In this document: positions 34,491 through 41,944 of the stretch, in pieces
Layout: each line of letters opens with the position of its first letter
Numbering within the stretch: position 1 is the first letter of the stretch
Assembly (NCBI GenBank): GCA_965267435.1
Contig: OZ253960.1
Location: 4,836,001 to 4,900,000, forward strand
Reading direction: 5' to 3'
DNA from: JAWPMT01 sp965267435
GTDB lineage: Bacteria; Bacteroidota; Bacteroidia; Cytophagales; Cyclobacteriaceae
Length of the DNA: 64,000 nt
Position numbers and translations under genes: made by a program
The notes under the pieces: model-generated
The model's database searches: none
What the model was told of the DNA's origin: nothing
What the model saw: only the letters and a program-made list of their open reading frames with translations

Positions 34491-35999
34491 ATGAACCCAA
34501 CAGGTCAAAAACTCCGTCTCATGACGATTCTACTTGGTATCCTGGCAGCAGTACTGGTCATACTGCTGCCAGCAGACCTCTCCGCTCAGGATAGGGTGAG
34601 GGCTGTGAGCCGCTCCAGCGATGACAACGGCAAAACCAAGGTCACAGTCAGCTCTCGGAATGGGGTCAGCACCGTAAAGTATTCCTCTTGGCAGAAGGAG
34701 TATCGCATTGAGTTTGATGGCGAGTTTGAGCTGTCTGATGACGATACAGACATCGTATCCATTTCCCGCAACGGCTACTTTGAGATCAGTAAGGCTGCGT
34801 TTGGGAGCAGACGCCGGGTACTGATTGAAGCCGACAGCCGGGGCAATCTCGACAAGCAGTTCTTCATTGGTCGTGAGGAAGTGGGCTTTGAGCCCGAAGG
34901 TCGCGAGTGGTTGGCTGATGTGCTACCCGATATCGTGCGAAGCACCACCATCGGTGCCGAGTCCCGTGTCAATAGGTTTTACCGACAAGGAGGAGCGCGA
35001 GCCGTCATGGACGAAGTGGAAGAGCTCAGTGGTGACTACCTCAAGAGTCACTACATCAAGCTGTTGCTCGAGAAGGATGAGTTGACGGATGAAGAACTTG
35101 CCGTGATCATCGATGGCGCTGCCAATGAAGTCAACTCCGATCACTACCTCTCAGAGATCCTACGAAGCAATGAACGCCGATTTTTGCAGAGCGACGAGTC
35201 GATTGAGGCCTATATCGAGGCTACTGAAGAAATCAACTCCGATCACTACCGCGCAGAGGTGCTGAAGAGTGCGCTCTCCAACGACCGTCTGCGCCCTGAG
35301 CACCTGGGAAAGATCCTGGAATCCGCTTCTGATATCAACTCTGATCACTACATGTCAGAAGTCTTCCGAAAGGCATTGAAAGAACGTGATATGAATGATG
35401 AGCTCATCAGTGAGCTGATCAGAGCTGCCCGCTCCATCAACTCCGATCACTATCTATCAGAATTGTATCGCGAGGCACTTCGTGCGCACAATATTTCCAA
35501 GGATAGCTACTGGGAGATCATCGAGGCGGCAGGAGAAATCAACTCCGATCACTACAAGACGGAGCTATTCCGTGAGCTGCTGGAGAATGAATTGAGTAGC
35601 GAAGCACTGGAGAAGATGATCGAAAATATCGAGGACGATGTGCAGTCCGACCACTATGCCCATCAGCTGCTGACCAAGATCATGGTGGAGCAGCGTCTGG
35701 AGGGTGAGGTTTTAGAGTCGCTGGTGGACGCCATTGGCGAAGTGAACAGTGATCACTATGCTTCGCAGATCATCATCACCGCCTCGCGAAAGTCTTCTCT
35801 CAACGACAAGGTTGTATTGGCCCTCCTGGAATCTACAGGTGATATCAACTCAGACTACTACATGTCTGAAGCACTCGTGGCGCTGTCTGAGTATGTCAAC
35901 GAAAGTGGCAACAGCAGCCTGCGGGAGGCCTACCGGTCAGCAGCGAAGAGTATCAACTCCGACACTTACTATGGTCGGGCCATGAAGGCGCTCGACTGA
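34491..35999 (+). CDS. Exported solenoid protein with nine SDHY repeats, 502 aa
   Basis: Starting at ATG 34491 gives a signal peptide (MTILLGILAAVLVILLPADLSAQ); an earlier TTG frame is rejected. Residues about 30-150 form a strand-rich domain (SISRNGYFEISKAAFGSRRRVLIEADSRGN, then PEGREWLADVLPDIVRST). From about residue 180 to the end run nine helical units, each with the motif [IV]-N-S-D-H-Y-x-[SAT]-E, for example INSDHYLSELYREAL. The unit is 34 residues, the same length as TPR, but with a different signature. The same core motif, SDY/SDHY, is known to me from proteins linked to BlaR1-type and ECF systems; function unknown. Probably a periplasmic protein-binding scaffold. Confidence 0.8.
   Translation: MNPTGQKLRLMTILLGILAAVLVILLPADLSAQDRVRAVSRSSDDNGKTKVTVSSRNGVSTVKYSSWQKEYRIEFDGEFELSDDDTDIVSISRNGYFEISKAAFGSRRRVLIEADSRGNLDKQFFIGREEVGFEPEGREWLADVLPDIVRSTTIGAESRVNRFYRQGGARAVMDEVEELSGDYLKSHYIKLLLEKDELTDEELAVIIDGAANEVNSDHYLSEILRSNERRFLQSDESIEAYIEATEEINSDHYRAEVLKSALSNDRLRPEHLGKILESASDINSDHYMSEVFRKALKERDMNDELISELIRAARSINSDHYLSELYREALRAHNISKDSYWEIIEAAGEINSDHYKTELFRELLENELSSEALEKMIENIEDDVQSDHYAHQLLTKIMVEQRLEGEVLESLVDAIGEVNSDHYASQIIITASRKSSLNDKVVLALLESTGDINSDYYMSEALVALSEYVNESGNSSLREAYRSAAKSINSDTYYGRAMKALD
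35133..35999 (+). repeat. Nine tandem coding repeats, 102-bp period
   Basis: The conserved Asn codon (Gln in unit 6) of each unit falls at 35133, 35235, 35337, 35439, 35541, 35643, 35745, 35847 and 35955. The first seven intervals are exactly 102 bp (34 residues); the last is 108 bp. Copies have diverged in sequence but not in length. Confidence 0.9.
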
Positions 36000-36037
36000 T
36001 TTGATAGAAAATCTGGCCATTCTATGTAGATTGGTGC

Positions 36038-37057
36038 ATGGGATGGCCAAACCTTCACCTTACCGATACCTTGAAAGACTTTCTTGCCGCGTTGGTCATC
36101 GGAGCAGTCACTGGAGTGCTCCTATATGGTTATTTGGGTTTTAGTGAAGACAGCCTTCCCGTCCTCTCCACACAGACCGCCCTGTTGAGTGGCGCTGTGG
36201 GTATCGCCATCGCGATGGCGCTTTGGCAGGTTTCCAAGAGGTTGAATGGCCTTTTTCCCTGGCGCAGGAGTATCTCCACCAGGATGTTGCTCGGGGTGAT
36301 CACTTCGTGGATCGTCCTTGGACTGCTTGTGGCTTTCCCCTTTCACTACATGGTGATGGCGGACTCGGAGCTGACGATCAAACTTCTGATCATCTTGTGC
36401 ATTACTGGTCTGGTGTACAACGTGCTCTACTTCGCGGTTTACTCTTACTACCACTTCTCGCAGACTCAGCTCCAGTACATAGAAAATCAGCGGCGGCAGC
36501 TCAGTCTACAGTTGGAAGCGCTTCGGAGCCAGCTGAGCCCGCACTTCCTCTTCAATTGCCTGAATACCATCTCATCCTTGCTCTACAAGGACACGAGGAA
36601 GGCAGAAAGATTTATCCGCCAGTTGGCGAGTGCATACAAGCACACCCTCGAATCCCGGGACCAACCGGTCATTCCTCTCGCCAAAGAACTGGAGTTTGTC
36701 CAGGCTTACCAATATCTGCTCAGCGTGAGATTTCAGGATCAGGTACAGGTCGATATTGACTTATCGGAGGACACCCTGCAATCGTTGGTGCCACCTATGA
36801 CGGTCCAGCTGCTGGTGGAGAATGCCGTGAAGCACAATGTAATCTCTCCAGAGGAAAAGCTGTACATCGCCGTGACTGAGCGACAGAGAGGGCTACTCGT
36901 CAGCAATAACAAGACCAAGACACCCGAACGAACCACCTCCTTCCGTATAGGATTGGAGAACATTCGCAGCCGCTACCAATTGCTGCATAAGCGAGGGATC
37001 AGGGTGATGGACGAGAGAGACGATTTTTCCATTTGGCTACCAATCATCAGCAACTAA
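36038..37057 (+). CDS. LytS-type sensor histidine kinase, 339 aa
   Basis: Four membrane helices in the first 140 residues (roughly 15-33, 48-65, 82-102, 113-135), then a His_kinase domain: phospho-acceptor His169 in QLSPHFLFNCLNTISS and the ATP-binding N-box LLVENAVKHN (Asn262). The lid region is short (NNKTKT). It is first in a four-gene + strand operon with a degenerate kinase (16 bp downstream), a LytTR regulator and an inward-rectifier K+ channel. It should phosphorylate the LytTR regulator at 38121. The signal is unknown. Confidence 0.88.
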   Translation: MGWPNLHLTDTLKDFLAALVIGAVTGVLLYGYLGFSEDSLPVLSTQTALLSGAVGIAIAMALWQVSKRLNGLFPWRRSISTRMLLGVITSWIVLGLLVAFPFHYMVMADSELTIKLLIILCITGLVYNVLYFAVYSYYHFSQTQLQYIENQRRQLSLQLEALRSQLSPHFLFNCLNTISSLLYKDTRKAERFIRQLASAYKHTLESRDQPVIPLAKELEFVQAYQYLLSVRFQDQVQVDIDLSEDTLQSLVPPMTVQLLVENAVKHNVISPEEKLYIAVTERQRGLLVSNNKTKTPERTTSFRIGLENIRSRYQLLHKRGIRVMDERDDFSIWLPIISN

Positions 37058-37073
37058 GCAACTGAGGGCAAGA

Positions 37074-38096
37074 ATGAAGAAGCTGTTTATTCACAATTTT
37101 CTCTTTCGGCTGGTTGGCCCACTCTTCATTGGCACGGTGATCTACCTGTTGATCTTATTGATCAACAACTCGATAAGCCAGGTGGAGGAGCTTTTTGCAA
37201 GCCTGGAGCTTTACCTGAGCATCTTCCTTGTCTATGTGGTCCTGGAAGCATCGCGCTTCCTGATGACAATCGTCAATCGCCGGATCGAGGCGATCCCTTT
37301 TTATCAGCAGGTGCTTTTGCAGTTTTTGGTGGCCATGCTGGTGATGATCACCGTGGTCTATGTGGTTGTCAGCTACTACTACAAGGAGTATGTAGGCTTC
37401 ACAGCCTCCTTCTCCGAACTCATGGTCTTTTATTGGATCTATGGGTTCATGTTGCTGTTGTACCTGTCCCTGCATTTCAGCCACCTTTTTCTTTTTAAGG
37501 AGAACAAGCTAAAGGTGGACGAGGAGTTGAGTCGTAAGCGAAGTCTGGAATTTGAGTTTCGCAACTTCAAGCGGGAGATGAATCCTACATTGCTTCTGGA
37601 GAGCCTTGAGTCCCTCATCGTGATCACTGAACAAAAAGTAGATTCAGCGGATGAACTCATCGATGAATTGTCGGTCGTGTACCGCTATATTCTTGGGAGC
37701 AGCAGTTCGGAATTGGTATCTGTCTCTGAGGAAGTGGCCGGCGTCCAGCACCTGCTCAACCTGTTTTGGTACCAGGGTATAGATGTCGATTTCAAATCCG
37801 AGGATTTTGAGGACATGCTGTGTGTGCCAGGGACTTTCCTGACAATCATTGAGTGGCTGGTGCGTTCCTCTATTTACGCGACCATGCAGTCGCTCGAGGT
37901 GGATATGGAGCTAGGGGACAATCATATTTTGGTATTCTCAGATAGAAAAGAGAAACTTGACCCACCAGTTCTGGAATTGGAGGATATTCGTAGGGCCTAT
38001 AAATTTTACACTGAACGCAATATTGAGGTAGCCAATGACGCGGGCGCTGTATTGATCAAGATACCCATTTTAATGTCAGCAAAACTCGATGCCTGA
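37074..38096 (+). CDS. Degenerate LytS-type histidine kinase (pseudokinase), 340 aa
   Basis: Four hydrophobic helices (about 11-31, 46-65, 80-102, 115-140) and a cytoplasmic domain that aligns with its neighbour's kinase domain but without the catalytic residues. The phospho-acceptor box reads REMNPTLLLESLESL: Thr172 stands where PHFLFN has His, and Glu replaces the following Asn. The ATP-binding box reads IIEWLVRSSIYATM in place of VENAVKHN, losing its Asn. The frame is intact, so this is a maintained pseudokinase, probably a partner or adaptor that heterodimerises with the kinase at 36038 or holds the membrane sensor. Confidence 0.8.
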   Translation: MKKLFIHNFLFRLVGPLFIGTVIYLLILLINNSISQVEELFASLELYLSIFLVYVVLEASRFLMTIVNRRIEAIPFYQQVLLQFLVAMLVMITVVYVVVSYYYKEYVGFTASFSELMVFYWIYGFMLLLYLSLHFSHLFLFKENKLKVDEELSRKRSLEFEFRNFKREMNPTLLLESLESLIVITEQKVDSADELIDELSVVYRYILGSSSSELVSVSEEVAGVQHLLNLFWYQGIDVDFKSEDFEDMLCVPGTFLTIIEWLVRSSIYATMQSLEVDMELGDNHILVFSDRKEKLDPPVLELEDIRRAYKFYTERNIEVANDAGAVLIKIPILMSAKLDA

Positions 38097-38120
38097 TCAC
38101 CTAACTCGACTCTTGACTAC

Positions 38121-38882
38121 ATGAAAGTACTGATAATTGAAGACGAATTACCGGCAGCTGAGAAGATCGAACGCTACATCAAGAAGTATGATGACTCCTT
38201 TGAGATACTCAATATTCTGGGTTCCGTCGAAGCATCCGTGTCGTGGCTTCAGGAGCACAAGGATCGGGTCGACCTCATCATATCAGATATCCAGCTGACT
38301 GACGGCTTGAGCTTCGGTATCTTCCAGCAGGTGCAGGTCAACATCCCTGTGATCTTCACGACTGCTTATGACGAGTATGCCATCGATGCTTTTAAACTCA
38401 ATAGCATTGATTATCTCTTGAAGCCGGTGACCTTTCTTGATCTGTCCAATGCCCTGAACAAGCTAAAGGAACTCAAGCGATCTTTCAAAACCACGAGCGA
38501 TACCGTCAACAAGATCACTGAGGACATCAACAAGAGGAAGTTCAAGAATCGCTTTATGGTGAAGCTGGGAGAGCACATCCACTCTGTTGTGGTCGGTGAT
38601 ATTGCGCTTTTCTACGCGGATGGCCGCACGGCGTACCTTGTCACGAAGGAGAATCGGAAATTTGTGGTCGACTATAAGCTGGAACAGCTCGAGGAACTGC
38701 TAAATCCGGCGGAGTTTTTCCGGCCCAATCGTACGTTCATCATCCACATCGATGCCATCAAAGATGTACTCGTCTACTCCAATAGCCGCTTGAAGGTGAC
38801 ACCGTCGATTGCCTTTGACAAGGAGATCATCGTGAGTCGTGAGCGCGTAAGCCAATTCAAAGAGTGGTTTGGTGGTGCGTGA
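38121..38882 (+). CDS. LytTR-family response regulator, 253 aa
   Basis: Receiver with acidic pair Glu7/Asp8, phospho-acceptor Asp56 (LIISDIQLTDG) and lysine in SIDYLLKPVTF, then a LytTR DNA-binding domain (about 145-250: FMVKLGEHIHSVVVGDIALFYADGRTAYLV ... FFRPNRTFIIHIDAIKDV). It follows its kinase and pseudokinase by 24 bp and precedes a K+ channel gene by 63 bp, suggesting that channel synthesis is its output. Confidence 0.92.
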   Translation: MKVLIIEDELPAAEKIERYIKKYDDSFEILNILGSVEASVSWLQEHKDRVDLIISDIQLTDGLSFGIFQQVQVNIPVIFTTAYDEYAIDAFKLNSIDYLLKPVTFLDLSNALNKLKELKRSFKTTSDTVNKITEDINKRKFKNRFMVKLGEHIHSVVVGDIALFYADGRTAYLVTKENRKFVVDYKLEQLEELLNPAEFFRPNRTFIIHIDAIKDVLVYSNSRLKVTPSIAFDKEIIVSRERVSQFKEWFGGA

Positions 38883-38945
38883 TGGTGCGCCAGTTTCGGT
38901 AGGTCCTTTTTTCTTTTTTCTTTGTGCCGGGTTTAGAGAAAGTAC

Positions 38946-39881
38946 ATGGCTCAAAACAGGATCATTGATCAACTAAAAGAGATCGGCTTTGGCTCGAGGA
39001 GTTTCCGCCAGTCGGACCGACTCATCAACAAGGATGGCTCCTTCAACATCCGGCGTCGGGGCATCGGCCTCAATGGCTTCAGCGGCTATCACTGGGTGAT
39101 CAACATGTCATGGCCGGTGTTTCTGCTCTGTATCCTGGTTTCGTATTTTCTGCTCAATCTGTTTTTTGCTATTCTCTACTTTGCCATCGGCGTGGAATAC
39201 CTGTCTGGATTGCCGCACGATTCCTGGTGGCTGGAGTTCGTGCATTGCTTTTACTTTTCTACCCAGACCCTCACTACTGTCGGTTTCGGCCACATCAGCC
39301 CCACGGGAAGCCTGACGAGTTTTGTGGCGGCTATCGAAGCTTTGGTAGGATTGATGGGCTTTGCACTAGCCACGGGAATTCTGTACGGGCGCTTCTCCAA
39401 GGCGAAGGCCAAGATCCTGTTCAGCGAAAATGCCATCGTGTCACCGTATCGCGGCATAACGGGCCTTAAGTTCAGGATCGCCAATATGCGTCGCAATAAT
39501 CTCATCGAGATGTCCGCGAGGGTCATGTATTCATACATTAGGATTGAGGATGGGGTGGAAAAACGCCGGTACTTGCAGCTGCCTCTTGAGATCGACTTCA
39601 TCAACCTATTTCCACTCCCGTGGACCATCGTCCATCCAATAGACGAAGAGAGCCCTCTCAAAGGGAAGCACGTACTTGATCTGTCGCGAGAAGATGCCGA
39701 GTTCGTCATTATCGTGAAGGGTTACGACGATACGTTCAACCAATACGTACACCAGGTGCACTCCTACAAACACGACGAAGTGGTGTTTGATGTGGACTTC
39801 CTGCCCATGTTTGAGGCGCTGCATGGAGCCACTGAAATTGATCTTGGAAAGATCAGTGACTTCCGAAAAGTACAGAACTAG
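38946..39881 (+). CDS. Inward-rectifier K+ channel (KirBac type), 311 aa
   Basis: Two membrane helices (about 55-80 and 125-150) enclose the filter TVGFG at 111-115 (TLTTVGFGHISPTG), as in KirBac channels. A slide-helix segment precedes (GYHWVINMSWPVF). The C-terminal IRK domain follows (LKFRIANMRRNNLIEMSARV ... FPLPWTIVHPIDEESPL). Conducts K+ with inward rectification; bacterial members respond to lipids and pH. It is the last gene of the LytS/pseudo-LytS/LytTR operon and overlaps the convergent LytTR gene by 4 bp. Confidence 0.93.
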   Translation: MAQNRIIDQLKEIGFGSRSFRQSDRLINKDGSFNIRRRGIGLNGFSGYHWVINMSWPVFLLCILVSYFLLNLFFAILYFAIGVEYLSGLPHDSWWLEFVHCFYFSTQTLTTVGFGHISPTGSLTSFVAAIEALVGLMGFALATGILYGRFSKAKAKILFSENAIVSPYRGITGLKFRIANMRRNNLIEMSARVMYSYIRIEDGVEKRRYLQLPLEIDFINLFPLPWTIVHPIDEESPLKGKHVLDLSREDAEFVIIVKGYDDTFNQYVHQVHSYKHDEVVFDVDFLPMFEALHGATEIDLGKISDFRKVQN

Positions 39882-40591
39882 TTCAGGCCCGCCATTTGAT
39901 TCAGGGTACGAGCTACTTCACTGCGGTAGTTGCGGCCAATAGGCACCTGGAAATCGCCCAAGTCTATTTCACTTGCGCTGAAGGAGGTAATTTGATTTTT
40001 TGAGACAATGAAAGATCGATGGACGCGCACGAAATCGCTGGCCGGAAATACGTTCTCTGCTTCGCTGATACTCATGTGAGTGACGATCTCCTGATCACCC
40101 GTGATCACTTTGAGGTAATCCCGCTGGCTTTCGATGTAGAGGATCTCTCCCAGCCGCACCTTGACCATCTTCTTATCTACCTTCAGAAAAAGAGCATCCG
40201 TCTCTGACTGCTCTGGCTGGGGTTGATTCTGGCTATTGAGGGAGACCTTGGAGATGGCACGAATGAATCGATCGAGTGAGATGGGTTTGAGAAGATAATC
40301 TGCCACTTCGAGTTCGAAGCCCTCCAATGCATAGTCACGGTACGCTGTGGTGATGATGACACTTGGTCGCTGAGGGAGCGATCGCAAGATATCGAGCCCT
40401 GTCAGCTTCGGCATTTGGATATCCATGAACACCAGGTCTACAGGATGACTTTTGATGAATTCGAAAGCCTTGATGGGGTTTTGGAAGCTATTGACCAGCT
40501 CGAGTTGTTCGAACTGCGCAATGTGGGATTCCAGCACTTCGATTGCAAGCGGTTCGTCGTCGACGACCACGCAACTCAATTTGTTACTCAT
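39878..40591 (-). CDS. LytTR-family response regulator (second system), 237 aa
   Basis: The ATG at 40591 (MSNKLSCVVVDDEPLA) is the natural receiver start; an upstream TTG/ATG extension of 15 residues is not. Receiver: Asp11/Asp12, phospho-acceptor Asp57 (LVFMDIQMPKLTG), lysine in ADYLLKPISL. LytTR domain from about residue 140 (LGEILYIESQRDYLKVITGDQEIV ... FVRVHRSFIVSKNQI). Its kinase is encoded upstream on the same strand. The gene converges with the Kir channel, overlapping by 4 bp. Confidence 0.92.
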   Translation of the reverse strand: MSNKLSCVVVDDEPLAIEVLESHIAQFEQLELVNSFQNPIKAFEFIKSHPVDLVFMDIQMPKLTGLDILRSLPQRPSVIITTAYRDYALEGFELEVADYLLKPISLDRFIRAISKVSLNSQNQPQPEQSETDALFLKVDKKMVKVRLGEILYIESQRDYLKVITGDQEIVTHMSISEAENVFPASDFVRVHRSFIVSKNQITSFSASEIDLGDFQVPIGRNYRSEVARTLNQMAGLN

Positions 40592-40685
40592 GTATGCGAT
40601 AGGAGAGTCTGTGTCAATAATACGGGATTTCAACACATGGGTTAGTGATGAATATGCCCATGACCGGGGAATAACCCTCCCTTTC

Positions 40686-41741
40686 TTATAATGTCAGCCT
40701 GAGGTGGGCTTCGTACGTATCGGACGTGGACGAAGTCGTGAGTTCGTGCCTCCCCTCCCCATACTGCAATTCAAGACGGCGGCGCAGGTTCTTTAACCCA
40801 ATGCCGTTCCCATTTCCATTGCCGTTAGTGGTAGGAGTTGGAGGCTTGCTATTACGGATACGAAACTTCAATTCGTTGCCCTCTACTCGCAAATCCAAAT
40901 CGATCCACACGTCTTCGAGATCGGCGCTGACCCCATGTTTGAAGGCGTTTTCCAAAAACGGCAAGAAAATCAATGGCGCAATCATCAAATCTGAGGAGTG
41001 AGAGGAGAAATGGGATTTGATGTCCAGCCGGTCGCCATAACGCAAGCGCTCTATTTCGAAATAGTTTTTGACGAATTGCACCTCTCTGTCCAGGGGAACG
41101 CGTTCGGTATCACCACATTCATAAAGCATATAGTCCATCAACTCCGAGAGCTTCAGCACCAATTCAGGGGCTTTCTCCGATTTCTTAAGTGTGAGCGCAT
41201 ACAGGTTATTGAGCGTGTTGAAGAGAAAATGCGGATGCAGCTGGGTCCTCAGCAGTTTCAGTTCAGTTTCCAGGCGACCCTTCGCCAGTTCCGCCGTCAC
41301 TTGCTGTTGTTTGTACCAATGTTTCAGAAACTTGATCAGGAAGGTGACCAGGACATAGGGATACACGTACGTGGTGGCTTTCAAAATCTTTGCAGGATAG
41401 AGATATGGTCCCCAATACTCTCCGGGATAGTAGACGGGCTGCTCAATAAAATATTGCAGTGTCCAATGCAGCCAGCCAGATATCAGCAAAATCACCACCA
41501 GTCCTCCAAAAAATTGGCTGTACTTCTCGCGAAGGAGGAAGCGCGGCATGAGGAAGTACAATGTGAAATAGGTCGGAATGACTTTATCAGGAAGAAATAG
41601 CAACTGCAATTGCAGCTGGTGCCAATACTTGTCATTGAAGCTACCGTACAGCACCACGAAGAACAGTACGATGGTAACCCAGAATACGAGATGTCTCGTG
41701 AGCCTTGGGAGGAAGTTGTTGCTATTTATCCATTCGTACAT
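40686..41741 (-). CDS. LytS-type sensor histidine kinase (second system), 351 aa
   Basis: ATG at 41741 preferred over a TTG two codons upstream. Four membrane helices within the first 140 residues (LVFWVTIVLFFVVLYGS; FLPDKVIPTYFTLYFLMP; FFGGLVVILLISGW; YPYVLVTFLIKF). Kinase domain with His171 in QLHPHFLFNTLNNLYAL and N-box FLENAFKHGVS; glycine-rich ATP lid at NGNGNGNGIGLKNLRRRLEL with an unusual Asn-Gly run. It heads a two-gene system with the LytTR regulator 94 bp downstream. Confidence 0.9.
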   Translation of the reverse strand: MYEWINSNNFLPRLTRHLVFWVTIVLFFVVLYGSFNDKYWHQLQLQLLFLPDKVIPTYFTLYFLMPRFLLREKYSQFFGGLVVILLISGWLHWTLQYFIEQPVYYPGEYWGPYLYPAKILKATTYVYPYVLVTFLIKFLKHWYKQQQVTAELAKGRLETELKLLRTQLHPHFLFNTLNNLYALTLKKSEKAPELVLKLSELMDYMLYECGDTERVPLDREVQFVKNYFEIERLRYGDRLDIKSHFSSHSSDLMIAPLIFLPFLENAFKHGVSADLEDVWIDLDLRVEGNELKFRIRNSKPPTPTTNGNGNGNGIGLKNLRRRLELQYGEGRHELTTSSTSDTYEAHLRLTL

Positions 41742-41944
41742 ATACAAATATACTTTCTACCTCCTCCTCAGTTCCCTCCTCGTACAAACTACTCATTGCT
41801 CGGCACTATGGGCCCATTGCGACCGACTAATGCACTTGAAACGCTCATGGGCTCCTTTGGGGCATCACAGGATGTCGTAGGTCAGTCCCGGGCATAGAGA
41901 AATACTAGGGTACGTTTTTCAGATTACACAAAGGTCAAAAACTC

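Noticed and set aside
36000..36034. TTTG and TAGATTGG pair before the first LytS kinase
   Set aside because: The -7-like element has a mismatch and would place the transcription start at or after the ATG at 36038.
41745..41752. Perfect TAnnTTTG match on the minus strand before the second LytS kinase
   Set aside because: Lies only 3 bp from the ATG, so transcription would start inside the start codon; likely chance in AT-rich DNA.
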